In this document: positions 34,025-42,647 of the stretch, one piece after another
How positions within the stretch are numbered: position 1 is the first letter of the stretch
Layout: every line of letters starts with the position of its first letter
DNA from: Polyangiaceae bacterium
Lineage (GTDB): Bacteria > Myxococcota_A > Polyangia > Polyangiales > Polyangiaceae
DNA length: 64,000 bases
Assembly: GCA_025937835.1 (NCBI GenBank)
Contig: JAICQO010000001.1
Coordinates: 98,536-162,535, forward strand
Reading direction: 5' to 3'
The notes under the pieces: model-generated
Told to the model about the DNA's origin: nothing
What the model saw: only the letters and a program-made list of their open reading frames with translations
Databases searched by the model: none
Program-made: the position numbers and the translations under genes

Positions 34025-35293
34025 ATGTCCTTCGAACCACTGCATCTGTCAGCACGCGCCTTGCTTCTCGGGCTCCTTGGCGCGACGGCCGGCGCCATTG
34101 CGTGTTCCGGCGCTACTGACGAGTCCGGAAACGGCCCAGGCAGCACCGGCGGAGCCGCCACCGGCGGAGCCTCTGGCTCGAGCTCCGGCGCGACCGGCGG
34201 GCAGCTCACCGGCGGGCAACCCGCGACCGGGGGCACGGCGACCACTTCGGGCGGCAAGGCGAGCAGCGGTGGAGCAGCCGTCACCGGTGGTAGCGCGGCG
34301 ATGACGGGAGGCAGCGCAGGCGCGGCCGTGGCCGGGGCTGGAGGTGCCGGCAAGGGCGGCTCGGCAAGCGGCGGTTCGAGCGGCGGAGGGACCTCCGAAG
34401 GCGGCAGCGGTGGCCGCGGCGCCGGCAAGGGAGGCGCCGCGGCGGCAGGGGCGCCCTCGGGCGGAAGCGGCGGACAGGTCGGAGGAGGCACTTGCACCGC
34501 GTCGAAGAGCACGGGCAAGAACGCCTCGGGCAGCGGCCCTCACGACGTCGTGATCGAGACCAACTCGGAGAACGGGATCAAGTGCGGCACCATTTACCGC
34601 CCGAAGGATCTCGGCGGCGCCGAGAAATATCCGATCCTGGTCTGGGGCGAGGGCGGCTGCTCGCAGGACGGCTACTCCAATCTGGCGGCGATGAGCGAGA
34701 TCGCCTCGTGGGGATACTTCGTCGTGGCCGACGGGACGCCGGGCTCCAGCAACGCGTGTCAGGGAGGCCAGAACGGCAAGGCGTTCCTCGACTACATCAC
34801 CTGGGCAATCGCCGAGAACTCGAAGCCTTGCAGCGCTTACTACCAGAGCCTCGAGACCACCAAGATCGCGGCCGACGGTTTCTCGTGCGGCGGGCTGATG
34901 GCCGAGAACGTCTCGGGCGACCCTCGCTTCACCGCGATCGGCATCACCAGCAGCGGGCTGATGGGCGCCAACGCCGCGCTCTACGACAAGATGCACGCTC
35001 CGTTCAAGATCATGAACGGTGGCTCGAGCGACATCGCCTACGAGAACGGGCTCCGGGACTACGAGCAGATCAGCTCGCGCGACATTCCGATCCTCTACTT
35101 TTCGAAGACGAGCGCCGGCCACGGCGGGGACTTGAATCAGGCGCGCGGCGACTTCAATCTCGTGAACCTCGCCTGGCTCAACTGGCAACTGAAGGGCGAC
35201 GAGGGAGAGACCGGTAAGGCGTTTCTCTACGGCCCCACGTGCGAGTTCTGCAACGACTCCGGTTGGGACTACAAGTCCGCGAACATCCCCTGA
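34025..35293 (+). CDS. Lipoprotein alpha/beta hydrolase (cutinase/chlorophyllase-like)
   Basis: 422 residues; lipobox IAC near residue 27, a Gly/Ser linker to about 155, then an alpha/beta hydrolase. TIYRPKDLGGAEKYPILVWGEGG carries the oxyanion loop, Ser is in DGFSCGGLMAE, Asp in GGSSDIAYEN and His in TSAGHGG. Several cysteines suggest disulphides. The substrate is unknown; polyester, wax or glycan esters fit the neighbourhood. The TGA overlaps the ATG of the next esterase-type gene (TGATG is shared), so the two are translationally coupled. Confidence 0.83.
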   Translation: MSFEPLHLSARALLLGLLGATAGAIACSGATDESGNGPGSTGGAATGGASGSSSGATGGQLTGGQPATGGTATTSGGKASSGGAAVTGGSAAMTGGSAGAAVAGAGGAGKGGSASGGSSGGGTSEGGSGGRGAGKGGAAAAGAPSGGSGGQVGGGTCTASKSTGKNASGSGPHDVVIETNSENGIKCGTIYRPKDLGGAEKYPILVWGEGGCSQDGYSNLAAMSEIASWGYFVVADGTPGSSNACQGGQNGKAFLDYITWAIAENSKPCSAYYQSLETTKIAADGFSCGGLMAENVSGDPRFTAIGITSSGLMGANAALYDKMHAPFKIMNGGSSDIAYENGLRDYEQISSRDIPILYFSKTSAGHGGDLNQARGDFNLVNLAWLNWQLKGDEGETGKAFLYGPTCEFCNDSGWDYKSANIP

Positions 35294-36552
35294 TGCTCCG
35301 GCTCGGGCTTTCGCTGCTGCTCATGACCGCCATGGGCGGCTGCAGCGAGGACGACTCTGGTAGTAGCGCGGGCAGCGGCGGGCTCGGCGCAGCCACGGGC
35401 GGCACGAGGGGGCAGCCAACCGGTGGCGCGCTGCCCTCGACGGGCGGCGTGGTCGAGCCGACCGGCGGTGTCAGCTCGATCAGCGGCGGCACGAGCGGCG
35501 CTGCGAGCGCCGGTGCGCCTTCGGGCGCTCCGAGCGGCGGGAGCGGTGCTGCGGGAGGCAGCGCCGTCGCGCCAGTGGGCGGCTCCGGTGGGAACCCACC
35601 GGCTGCCACGGGCGGAGCGGCGGCAGGAGGCACCCAGTCCGGCGGCGTAGGGGGCACGAGCGCCGAGGGCGGGGGCGACGCGGGAGGGCGCGCAGGCGCG
35701 TCGGCGACGGGCGGCAGCGTCGGCTCGACGAAGATCTCTTTCGGCACCTCGCTCGATCCCGAGGCAGTGGTCAGCGCGGCCAGAGAGCTCGCGAAGTCTC
35801 TCGCCGACCCCACGTCGGCGACCTGGCGAGCCAAGGGCGATCAACGCAGGACCTACCGCAACGCCGCCACCGGCAAGGACGAGCCGTATCGGCTCTGCGT
35901 GCCGAGCTCCTGGGACGGCACGGCGGCGCTGCCGGTCGTGATGTTCTTGCACGGCGCCGGTAGCGACGAGAACGCTTACCTCGATCAGAACGACAAACAG
36001 CTGGTTAAGCTCGCGGAGCAGCACGGCTACCTCTTGATTTCGCCGCGCGGGGCGGACGGCGCGTACGGCAATTTTCTGAGGCTCACGGCGCCTTTCGGCG
36101 ACGAGGCCGCGGCGGCCGCGCTCGTGGCGCAGGCCACGCCGGAGAGCCGGCGCGCAAACGAGCTCAGCGAGCAGGACGTGATCAACGTGCTGGAGCTGGT
36201 GCTCGCGGAGTATCCGGTCGAGCAGAGCGCGCTGTTCCTCGCCGGTCACTCGATGGGCAGCGGGGGAACCTGGTACATCGGCGGCAAGTACGCGACGTAC
36301 TGGAAGGCGCTCGCGCCGTTGTCGGGGCCGTTCGTCCAGAAGACGGGTTACCCGTGGGAGGCGGTGCGGCGGCTCTCGATTTTCGTCACCGAAGGCACGC
36401 AGACGCCGTCCCTCGAGGCCAGCCGCTTGCTCGCACAGTGGTTGGAAGACAACGGCTTCCTTTCGACCTACAAAGAGGTGAACGCCGACCACGGCGGCAT
36501 GATCCCGCTCGTTCTGCCGGATATTTTCGATTTCTTCGAGCGCTCGCGGTGA
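35293..36552 (+). CDS. Lipoprotein esterase of the PHB-depolymerase/feruloyl-esterase fold
   Basis: 419 residues from ATG 35293; lipobox GGC near residue 17, a Gly/Ala linker to about 150, then an alpha/beta hydrolase (VVMFLHGAGSDENAYL). The nucleophile Ser is in GHSMGSGG and His in NADHGGM. The usual acid segment reads FVTEGTQTPS, with no Asp in the standard place, so the acid may come from another position or activity may be reduced. Ends 5 bases before the convergent SMP-30 gene. Confidence 0.8.
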   Translation: MLRLGLSLLLMTAMGGCSEDDSGSSAGSGGLGAATGGTRGQPTGGALPSTGGVVEPTGGVSSISGGTSGAASAGAPSGAPSGGSGAAGGSAVAPVGGSGGNPPAATGGAAAGGTQSGGVGGTSAEGGGDAGGRAGASATGGSVGSTKISFGTSLDPEAVVSAARELAKSLADPTSATWRAKGDQRRTYRNAATGKDEPYRLCVPSSWDGTAALPVVMFLHGAGSDENAYLDQNDKQLVKLAEQHGYLLISPRGADGAYGNFLRLTAPFGDEAAAAALVAQATPESRRANELSEQDVINVLELVLAEYPVEQSALFLAGHSMGSGGTWYIGGKYATYWKALAPLSGPFVQKTGYPWEAVRRLSIFVTEGTQTPSLEASRLLAQWLEDNGFLSTYKEVNADHGGMIPLVLPDIFDFFERSR

Positions 36553-36557
36553 GCGCT

Positions 36558-37949
36558 TCAGTACGGCATTCCCGGGATCGCGGCCTCGAGCTCGAACAAG
36601 CCCGAGCGGCTGCTCGTGCCCTGCGCGGTGATGTACAGCTTGGTGTGGGCCGCGCCGCCGAAGGCCACGTTCGTGACCTGCTGTGCCTCGGGGACCGAGA
36701 TGCGAGCGAGCTCGGCGCCCGCCGGGGTGAGGACCAACACCGTCTGACCGGAGGTCGTGTACAGATTGCCCGCGCAGTCGACGGCCATGCCGTCGCTGCT
36801 GCGGACAATCCCCTGACCGAACGGCGTTCCCGCGCCGATGTTGCCGTCGGGCGAGACCGGATACGCGTACACGCCGTCGCTGGCGGAGACGTAGAGCGTC
36901 TTCCGGTCGGGTGACAGCGTGACGCCGTTGGGCTGAGGCCGGTCTTCTATCAGGGGGACCGCCGTCGTGGAGCCGGGGGGAACGCGGTAAGCGCGCGTCG
37001 CGGCTTGCGGCCGGGGCGACGGCGCCTGGTAGTCCGGGTCGGTGAAGTAGAGCGTGCCGTCGACCCCGAACGTCAGATCGTTGGGCGAGTTGAAGCGCGC
37101 GCCCATGTACTCCGTCACGAGCTCGACCGGAGCCTCACCCGTCAGGCCGAAGCGCGCGATCGAGCCGGTTTTGTGGCTGCACCCGAGGAGCTGCCCTTCA
37201 GGGGAAACGGCCAGGCCGTTCGTCCCGGCGTCCGCGACGGCTAGCGTGACTTCACCCTGCGGGGTGATTTTCAGGATCCGGGAGGGTGGCGGCGCTTTGC
37301 CGGCGCTGCCTCCCGCGCCGCCCCCGCCTTCCGTACCCCCGCCGCCCTGCCCGCCGGATCCGCCCGATCTACCGCCGAACCCGCCTGGAAACCCGGGTCC
37401 GAATGCGACGCCGTTGTTGATCTGGGAGACGTAGAGGTTGCCGTCGAACCAGACGGGCCCCTCGAGGATGATCAGCTCGGAGTCGCTGGCAATGAAGTCG
37501 TCGCTCGGCGGCACGCCCTGGATCCGCGTGGGCGTGCCGCCGCCAGGGACCGGGTGTTCCGCGTACGGACCGGCGGGGCACACGAAATCAGCGACGCCTG
37601 CGCCGCCTACCGCTCCCACGCTACCGCCGGTCGCGCTGCCTGCTGCGGCAACGGTTCCACCGGTGTTCGCTCGCCCTCCGGCCGCTGGCGTGCCGCCCGC
37701 GTTGCCTCCGGTTCCCGCTCCACCCGTGCCCGGCGCGGTAGCTCCGCCACGCGCAGGGCTCCCGCCGGAATCGAAGGAGCCGCCGGTGCCCGTGGCCATC
37801 CCCGCGCTGGGCGCCCCGGCCGCGGACTTTCCGCCCTCACCCGGCGCGCTCGGCGCCGGCTCGGTCTCGGGCGGCGCGTCGCTGCACGCGAGGATGCGCG
37901 GGGCTACCAGAGCCAGCGTCAGGTAAAACCACGGGGAGCGGGGCTGCAC
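36558..37949 (-). CDS. Lipoprotein SMP-30/gluconolactonase with internal Gly-rich insertion
   Basis: 463 residues; lipobox LAC near residue 22, a Gly/Ala linker to about 120, then a six-bladed SMP-30/LRE propeller. Metal ligands are visible: E163 in ILEGPVWF, Asn in FNSPNDLTF and Asp in RSSDGMAVD. Residues about 183-221 are a second Gly/Ser-rich stretch inserted inside the propeller after blade one, which is unusual. It would hydrolyse a sugar lactone produced outside the cell. Its start is 92 bases from the aromatic operon end, on the same strand, behind a hairpin. Confidence 0.87.
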   Translation of the reverse strand: MQPRSPWFYLTLALVAPRILACSDAPPETEPAPSAPGEGGKSAAGAPSAGMATGTGGSFDSGGSPARGGATAPGTGGAGTGGNAGGTPAAGGRANTGGTVAAAGSATGGSVGAVGGAGVADFVCPAGPYAEHPVPGGGTPTRIQGVPPSDDFIASDSELIILEGPVWFDGNLYVSQINNGVAFGPGFPGGFGGRSGGSGGQGGGGTEGGGGAGGSAGKAPPPSRILKITPQGEVTLAVADAGTNGLAVSPEGQLLGCSHKTGSIARFGLTGEAPVELVTEYMGARFNSPNDLTFGVDGTLYFTDPDYQAPSPRPQAATRAYRVPPGSTTAVPLIEDRPQPNGVTLSPDRKTLYVSASDGVYAYPVSPDGNIGAGTPFGQGIVRSSDGMAVDCAGNLYTTSGQTVLVLTPAGAELARISVPEAQQVTNVAFGGAAHTKLYITAQGTSSRSGLFELEAAIPGMPY

Positions 37950-38024
37950 GAGCGCAATGTACCGCTCGGACTGCTCCTCCAGGCTTCAGACCGTCGATTG
38001 AACCCGCGCCGGGCACGGGTCGGA

Positions 38025-38038
38025 CCGCCGGAAGGCGG
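38025..38038. terminator. Hairpin after the 13-gene aromatic operon
   Basis: CCGCC-GGAA-GGCGG lies 4 bases beyond the stop of the maleylpyruvate isomerase gene, the last gene of the minus-strand run. On the plus strand it is followed by CTTTTAT. Stem is only 5 bp of G:C, so a weak call. Confidence 0.4.
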
Positions 38039-38041
38039 CTT

Positions 38042-38689
38042 TTATGGCGATTCTGCGTCCGGTTGTGCGTCGGGTGCCGCCGCTTGAAACTCCGGCAAGG
38101 CGTTGCAGTTCGCGTCGATCGCCAGCAGCTTCGCGTAAGGCGACAGATCGCAGCCAAAGCGACGGGCGTTGAAGAGCTGCGGCACCAGACAACAATCGGC
38201 GAACCCGGGCGTGTCGCCGTGGCAGAACCTGCCAGTGGCGGCGCTCCGGCCGAGCTCGGTCTCGAGCGCGCGGAGCCCCGCTTCCACCCAATGCCGGTAC
38301 CACTCCGAGCGGACCTCCTGCCCGAGGCCGAGCTTGCCGAGGTACTCGAGGACTCGCAGGTTGTTGAGCGGGTGCACGTCGCAAGCGATCGACAGAGCGA
38401 TCGCACGCACCCGCGCGCGCTCTATCCGAGTCGCGGGCAAGAGCGGCCGCTCGGGGTGCGTCTCCTCGAGGTACTCCAAAATCGCCAGCGATTGGGTCAA
38501 GAGGTGCGGGCCGTCCTCGAGCACCGGCACGAGCGCGTGCGGGTTCAGCTCCAGAAAGGCGGGCGAGAATTGCTCGCCGCCGCCCCTCCTCAAGTGAACG
38601 GCTCGGTACTCGTAACCGAGCCCTTTCAGGTTCAGCGCGATCCGGACCCGGTACGAGGCGGAGCTCCGAAAGAAGTTGTGGAGCTTCAT
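38042..38689 (-). CDS. Maleylpyruvate isomerase (zeta-class GST, glutathione-dependent type)
   Basis: 215 residues, the family length. The N-terminal thioredoxin fold has the zeta-class glutathione signature SSASYRVRIAL at residues 9-19, then NPHALVPVLEDG and QSLAILEYLEETHPERPLLP. The same family includes maleylacetoacetate isomerase; I choose maleylpyruvate because gentisate dioxygenase and fumarylpyruvate hydrolase are in the same operon. It isomerises the ring-opened gentisate product from cis to trans. The ATG directly abuts the stop of the hydrolase gene. Confidence 0.9.
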   Translation of the reverse strand: MKLHNFFRSSASYRVRIALNLKGLGYEYRAVHLRRGGGEQFSPAFLELNPHALVPVLEDGPHLLTQSLAILEYLEETHPERPLLPATRIERARVRAIALSIACDVHPLNNLRVLEYLGKLGLGQEVRSEWYRHWVEAGLRALETELGRSAATGRFCHGDTPGFADCCLVPQLFNARRFGCDLSPYAKLLAIDANCNALPEFQAAAPDAQPDAESP

Positions 38690-39376
38690 CTAGGCGATCC
38701 GGATCGAGATCTCGTCCACGCCCGAAACTCCGCCGCTGACGCGGTCACCCGATACCAGCGGCCCGACACCCGCAGGTGTCCCGGTGAAGATCAGATCGCC
38801 GGGCTCGAGCGCGAACAGCCGGGAGAGGTGCACGAGCACGTCCGCCACCGGCCACAACAGATCCTTCAGGTCCGCGGACTGCTTGACGGCGTCGTTCACC
38901 TTGAGCCAGATGCTGCCGCTCACCGGGTGACCGATCTGTTCGGCGCGGTGGATGGCGCTGATCGGCGCCGAGCGGTCGAAGGCCTTGCCGGCATCCCAGG
39001 GGCGCCCCTTGTCGCGCGCCGCGAGCTGGAGATCGCGCCGCGTGAGATCGATACCCACGGCGTACCCGAACACGTGCTCGAGCGACGACTCCGGGCGAAG
39101 CTCCACCCCCGCCTTGCCCACCGCCACGACCAGCTCGATCTCGTGGTGGAAGTTCTGGGTCGAAAGCGGGTACGGCACCTCGGCGCCGTTCGGGACCACG
39201 GCGTCGGCGGGCTTGGTGAAAAAGAACGGCGGTTCGCGGTTGGGGTCCACGCCCATTTCGCGCGCGTGCTCAGCGTAGTTGCGGCCCACGCAGTAGATGC
39301 GCCGCACCGGGAAATATTGGTTCGTTCCCGCGATCGGAACGGCGGGGGTGCTCGGAACTGGGAATGCGTACTTCAC
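38690..39376 (-). CDS. Fumarylpyruvate hydrolase (FAH superfamily)
   Basis: 228 residues from GTG 39376 with GGAG upstream; this removes a 22-codon open extension that reads into the neighbouring gene. FAH-fold marks: RRIYCVGRNYAEHA, metal-binding HHEIELVVAVGK, GIDLTRRDLQ and the C-terminal GDLIFTGTPAGVGPL. It splits fumarylpyruvate into fumarate and pyruvate, the last step of the gentisate pathway. Second to last in the operon. Confidence 0.92.
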   Translation of the reverse strand: MKYAFPVPSTPAVPIAGTNQYFPVRRIYCVGRNYAEHAREMGVDPNREPPFFFTKPADAVVPNGAEVPYPLSTQNFHHEIELVVAVGKAGVELRPESSLEHVFGYAVGIDLTRRDLQLAARDKGRPWDAGKAFDRSAPISAIHRAEQIGHPVSGSIWLKVNDAVKQSADLKDLLWPVADVLVHLSRLFALEPGDLIFTGTPAGVGPLVSGDRVSGGVSGVDEISIRIA

Positions 39377-39399
39377 TTGAGGAACTCCGTCGTGTCGGT

Positions 39400-39903
39400 T
39401 CAGAAGACGTAGAAGCGGGCGTTGACGATGCCGAGCGGCCAATGCCCGCCGGCGAACAACGCTTGCTTCACCGCGAAGGGGTGCTGCGCGCCGGCGCCCG
39501 CGAGCCGCGCGAGCTCCGAGAGGTACAGCGCTTCACTCGCCGCTCCGGCGGCCGCGCGGATCAACGCCGCGTCAGCGGGGCCGCGCCGGGTCGAGGCCAC
39601 GGCGGCCGCGCCGTGGATCGCCTCGCCCGCGCGCTCGAGCGTCTCCGACAGCGTGCGCAGCACCGCGCCCTGCCCGAGCGCCGCGCCGGCTCGTTGCTGC
39701 AAGCTCTGCCGCTCGGCTTGCTCGGCGTCCCACCAGCGCCGGTCCCACTCGGGGTCGTCGATCACCCTCCGCGCGCCCTCCCAATCGCCGACGGACTCCA
39801 CCGGCAGCTCGTCGAGGACACCGAGGCCGCGCAGGTAACCTCGGACCTGCCCGCGCTCCGCGAGCTCGAGCGGCTCGCCCAGCATGAAGAACCAGTCGCT
39901 CAT
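39400..39903 (-). CDS. Unrecognised 167-residue protein in the gentisate operon
   Basis: ATG 39903 overlaps the gentisate dioxygenase stop (ATGA), so the two are made together. It is predicted largely helical by eye, Trp-rich near the N-terminus ([22 protein letters not shown]), Ala-rich in the middle, and ends [27 protein letters not shown], split by turns. There is no signal peptide and no cysteine. I do not know the family. Position suggests a partner of the dioxygenase or a pathway enzyme not yet described. Confidence 0.78.
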   Translation of the reverse strand: MSDWFFMLGEPLELAERGQVRGYLRGLGVLDELPVESVGDWEGARRVIDDPEWDRRWWDAEQAERQSLQQRAGAALGQGAVLRTLSETLERAGEAIHGAAAVASTRRGPADAALIRAAAGAASEALYLSELARLAGAGAQHPFAVKQALFAGGHWPLGIVNARFYVF

Positions 39904-40943
39904 GGCAGCAGTTGCTCGCGCCATAGCCCGAGCGCCTTCTGCACCGGGCGGTCCGAGAAGCTGAACAGCACGGCCTCCTCGCCAGCCTCGTGCGAAACCG
40001 GCACCCACGACGGGACGACGAACACGTCCTTGGGTTGCCACTCGAAGCTCTGGCCGCCGATCGTGCTCCGGCCCCGCCCCTCGACGACGCTGTAGACCGT
40101 GCCGTCCGTCGAGCGATGAGGCCGGCCGGCAAAGCCCCTCGGAAGCAGCTGAATGAAGGCGGCGATCGTCGGCATCGGGTAGCCGCCCGTGACGGGATTG
40201 ACGTACTGGAGCTTGGTGCCGTGGTGAGGATCGGGCTCGGAGTCTCTGCCGAGCCGCTCCAGCACCTCGCGGCTGCGCACGTACGGGTACTTGAAGATCG
40301 GCGTCGCGCGCGTCGGCGGGACGTACTCGACCGGGATCAGGTTCGCGCCGTAGCGCGCGAGCGCGTCCCCTTCCGGACGGGTGACGGGCTGCGACTCGAG
40401 GGGGTGGCGCTCCGCGAACCCGGCGTCGAAGAACGACACCATCGGAATATCCAGCCCGTCCAGCCAGACCACGGGTCCCTCACCGGGGTTGCCGTGGTCG
40501 TGGAAGGTCCAGGACGGCGTGATGATGAAGTCCCCCGGGTGCATGGTGGTGCGCTCGCCGTCGACCGCCGTGTAGGCTCCGCTGCCCTCCACCACGAAGC
40601 GCAGCGCCGACTGGGTGTGCCGGTGGCTGGGCGCGACTTCCCCCGGCAAAATCAGCTGCAAACCCGCGTATAGCGTGCGGGTGATGCACGACGCCCCGCG
40701 CAGCGCGGGGTTCTCCATCACGAGCACGCGCCGCTCCGCCTCGCGCGCCGTGATCAGCGTGCCCGCTTCCATCAGGAAGCTGCGCATCGCTTCGTACTTC
40801 CAAAGCGCGGGGACACACGGCGAGCTCGGCTCTTTCGGCACGAGCGAGCCGAGCACCTCCCACAGCGGAGTGAGGTTCAGCTCACCGATACGCTCGTAGA
40901 ACCGAGCTCGCTCCGCTGTCACCTTGCCGGCGTCCGCTTGCAT
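39900..40943 (-). CDS. Gentisate 1,2-dioxygenase
   Basis: 347 residues, normal length. Two cupin domains: the first (about 95-165) has the iron-binding H-x-H of [12 protein letters not shown] and the third His in TFHDHG. The second (about 260-335) has [17 protein letters not shown] and lacks the full triad, as in the family. [15 protein letters not shown] and [20 protein letters not shown] are gentisate-dioxygenase segments. It opens 2,5-dihydroxybenzoate to maleylpyruvate with O2 and Fe(II). Coupled to the unknown 167-residue protein downstream. Confidence 0.94.
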   Translation of the reverse strand: MQADAGKVTAERARFYERIGELNLTPLWEVLGSLVPKEPSSPCVPALWKYEAMRSFLMEAGTLITAREAERRVLVMENPALRGASCITRTLYAGLQLILPGEVAPSHRHTQSALRFVVEGSGAYTAVDGERTTMHPGDFIITPSWTFHDHGNPGEGPVVWLDGLDIPMVSFFDAGFAERHPLESQPVTRPEGDALARYGANLIPVEYVPPTRATPIFKYPYVRSREVLERLGRDSEPDPHHGTKLQYVNPVTGGYPMPTIAAFIQLLPRGFAGRPHRSTDGTVYSVVEGRGRSTIGGQSFEWQPKDVFVVPSWVPVSHEAGEEAVLFSFSDRPVQKALGLWREQLLP

Positions 40944-40984
40944 TGGCTGCCTTCTTCGGGTCCTGTCGAGCCGCGCGGCGCCGG

Positions 40985-41689
40985 CTACGCTTCCGCGATC
41001 TCGGGGAACCGCAGCCCGAGCGACTCGACCACGCTCCGCGCTCGGCTCAGGAAGTCCTCGCGCATCTGTTCGTTGCGCCGGGCCTTGAGCGCGTACTTGC
41101 GATACGTCTCGTTGTTCTTGGAGCCGGCCGCGCCGAAGAATTTCGGCAAATAGGGCGCATAATCGTCGATCGCCCGTTGCACCGCGGCCCGCCCCTCTTC
41201 GGTCTTGCAGAGCTCGGTGCAGAAGTCCTTACCGAACGCCGCGTGGAACTTCTCTTCCGGCATCGTGACACGACCGATGTTGCGCAGCGGGACGAAGCTG
41301 CAATGCAACAGATCCTCGACCTGCAGGATCTCGGCCAGATCGGCCAGCATCTTGATCACGCAGAACTCGGGCCAGCTTTTCATCGGAAAACCGAAGATGC
41401 TGAGCGGGCGCTTCTGCTTCGGATCCGTGGCCTCGGGCGGCACTTGCAGATCGTCGGCCAGCGCCTTGAAGCGCACGTGATGGTGGTACTCCTCCATCGC
41501 GATCCGGCAAGTGAGCCACTTGGCGTAGGGCGTGGGGGCGAGCGCGATCGCCGGTTCGTCGAACACCTGCGCGCCGTACAGCTCGTTGACGGTGTGGCTG
41601 ATCACGATCTTCGTGATGGCCTCGCGATACTCCGCGGGCTCGCTCGCGAGATCCGCCACCGTCTTCACTTCATGGTACTCGCTCGTCAT
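40985..41689 (-). CDS. Short PaaA-like di-iron oxygenase subunit
   Basis: 234 residues of the phenylacetyl-CoA epoxidase PaaA/PaaC family. A ferritin-like di-iron set can be read: Glu in [10 protein letters not shown]-x-x-H in AMEEYHHH, Glu in [12 protein letters not shown] and E-x-x-H in [11 protein letters not shown]. Genuine Paa systems need PaaB, PaaC and PaaD, none of which is here, and BoxB is about twice as long. The only electron donor in sight is the 2Fe-2S/FAD reductase at 42648. In this operon it most likely hydroxylates an aromatic CoA ester toward gentisyl-CoA; this is inference. Confidence 0.82.
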   Translation of the reverse strand: MTSEYHEVKTVADLASEPAEYREAITKIVISHTVNELYGAQVFDEPAIALAPTPYAKWLTCRIAMEEYHHHVRFKALADDLQVPPEATDPKQKRPLSIFGFPMKSWPEFCVIKMLADLAEILQVEDLLHCSFVPLRNIGRVTMPEEKFHAAFGKDFCTELCKTEEGRAAVQRAIDDYAPYLPKFFGAAGSKNNETYRKYALKARRNEQMREDFLSRARSVVESLGLRFPEIAEA

Positions 41690-41699
41690 GGGTCTGCTC

Positions 41700-42629
41700 C
41701 TAGATCAGGGGGTCGGTGTTGAACGCTTCCAGATCGGTGGTCAGATCGGTGAACTTCGGCTGAAAGCGTTGCTGGAACAGGGCCGAAAAGTCGCTGTGGT
41801 CCCAAGCCCCTTCGGGAGCCTCGATGCGCTCCACGGGCCGGGGTTGCGAGAATAGGAAGACCTCGCGTCCGCGGACTCCGAGCAGCTGGCCGCTGACGTT
41901 CGCGGCGGCCGGTGAGCACAGGTACACGACCAACTCGGCCACGGATTCTGGCGCGATCTGCTGCGCGCGCCGCTTGTATTCTTGCTGAGCGGGGTTCGCC
42001 GGCACGATCGTGTCCGTCACTCGCGTGCGCGCGAACGGCGCCACGGCGTTGCAACAAATTCCCGCGCGCGCCAGGTCCATCGCGACGACTCGTGTCAGGC
42101 CGACCAGGCCGGCCTTGGAGCTCGCGTAGGCGGATTGACCCAGGTTGCCGTACAAGCCGGCCGAGGAGGTGATGTTGACGATCCGCCCCGGCTCGCGGCC
42201 GGCCTTCACCTGGTCGCGCAGGCGCGGCGTGGCCGCTGCGAGGACGTAGAACGCCGCACCCAGGTTGTTCCGCAACACCGCGTCCCAATTGGCCGGGTTC
42301 GCCTTGAACACGAAGCTGTCGCGCAAGATCGCGGCGTTGTTCACGACCAGGTCGACGGCTCCGAAGCGCTCGACCGCGAGCTCGACGGCCGCGGCCGCCG
42401 CCTGGGGCTCGCTCAGATCGACCGCGAATGCCGCGGCACGCTGCCCGAGCTCGGCGGCGACGGCCTCGGCCACGCCAGGGTCGGGGTCGGAGCCCGAGAT
42501 CGAGACGCCGCTGTCGGCCACGACCACGCTCGCCCCGAGCGCGTGCAGGCGCTTGCTGATCGCGAGGCCGATGCCGCGCGCTCCGCCGGTCACCAACGCG
42601 ACGCGTCCCTCGAACCGGCCGTCAGTCAT
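41700..42629 (-). CDS. SDR dehydrogenase of the MFE-2 (3-hydroxyacyl-CoA dehydrogenase) type
   Basis: 309 residues. NAD-binding TGGARGIG near residue 15, NNAA at about 97, the Ser of NITSSAG and the Y-A-S-S-K active site are intact. The C-terminal extension after residue 230 (VYLCSPAAANVSGQLLGVRG … FQQRFQPKFTDL) resembles that of peroxisomal-type hydroxyacyl-CoA dehydrogenases. It can oxidise the beta-hydroxyacyl-CoA made by the hydratase, whose own dehydrogenase half is degenerate. A second SDR lies at 53169. Ten bases separate it from the di-iron gene. Confidence 0.85.
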   Translation of the reverse strand: MTDGRFEGRVALVTGGARGIGLAISKRLHALGASVVVADSGVSISGSDPDPGVAEAVAAELGQRAAAFAVDLSEPQAAAAAVELAVERFGAVDLVVNNAAILRDSFVFKANPANWDAVLRNNLGAAFYVLAAATPRLRDQVKAGREPGRIVNITSSAGLYGNLGQSAYASSKAGLVGLTRVVAMDLARAGICCNAVAPFARTRVTDTIVPANPAQQEYKRRAQQIAPESVAELVVYLCSPAAANVSGQLLGVRGREVFLFSQPRPVERIEAPEGAWDHSDFSALFQQRFQPKFTDLTTDLEAFNTDPLI

Positions 42630-42647
42630 GCTCGAATTCTCCTCGTT

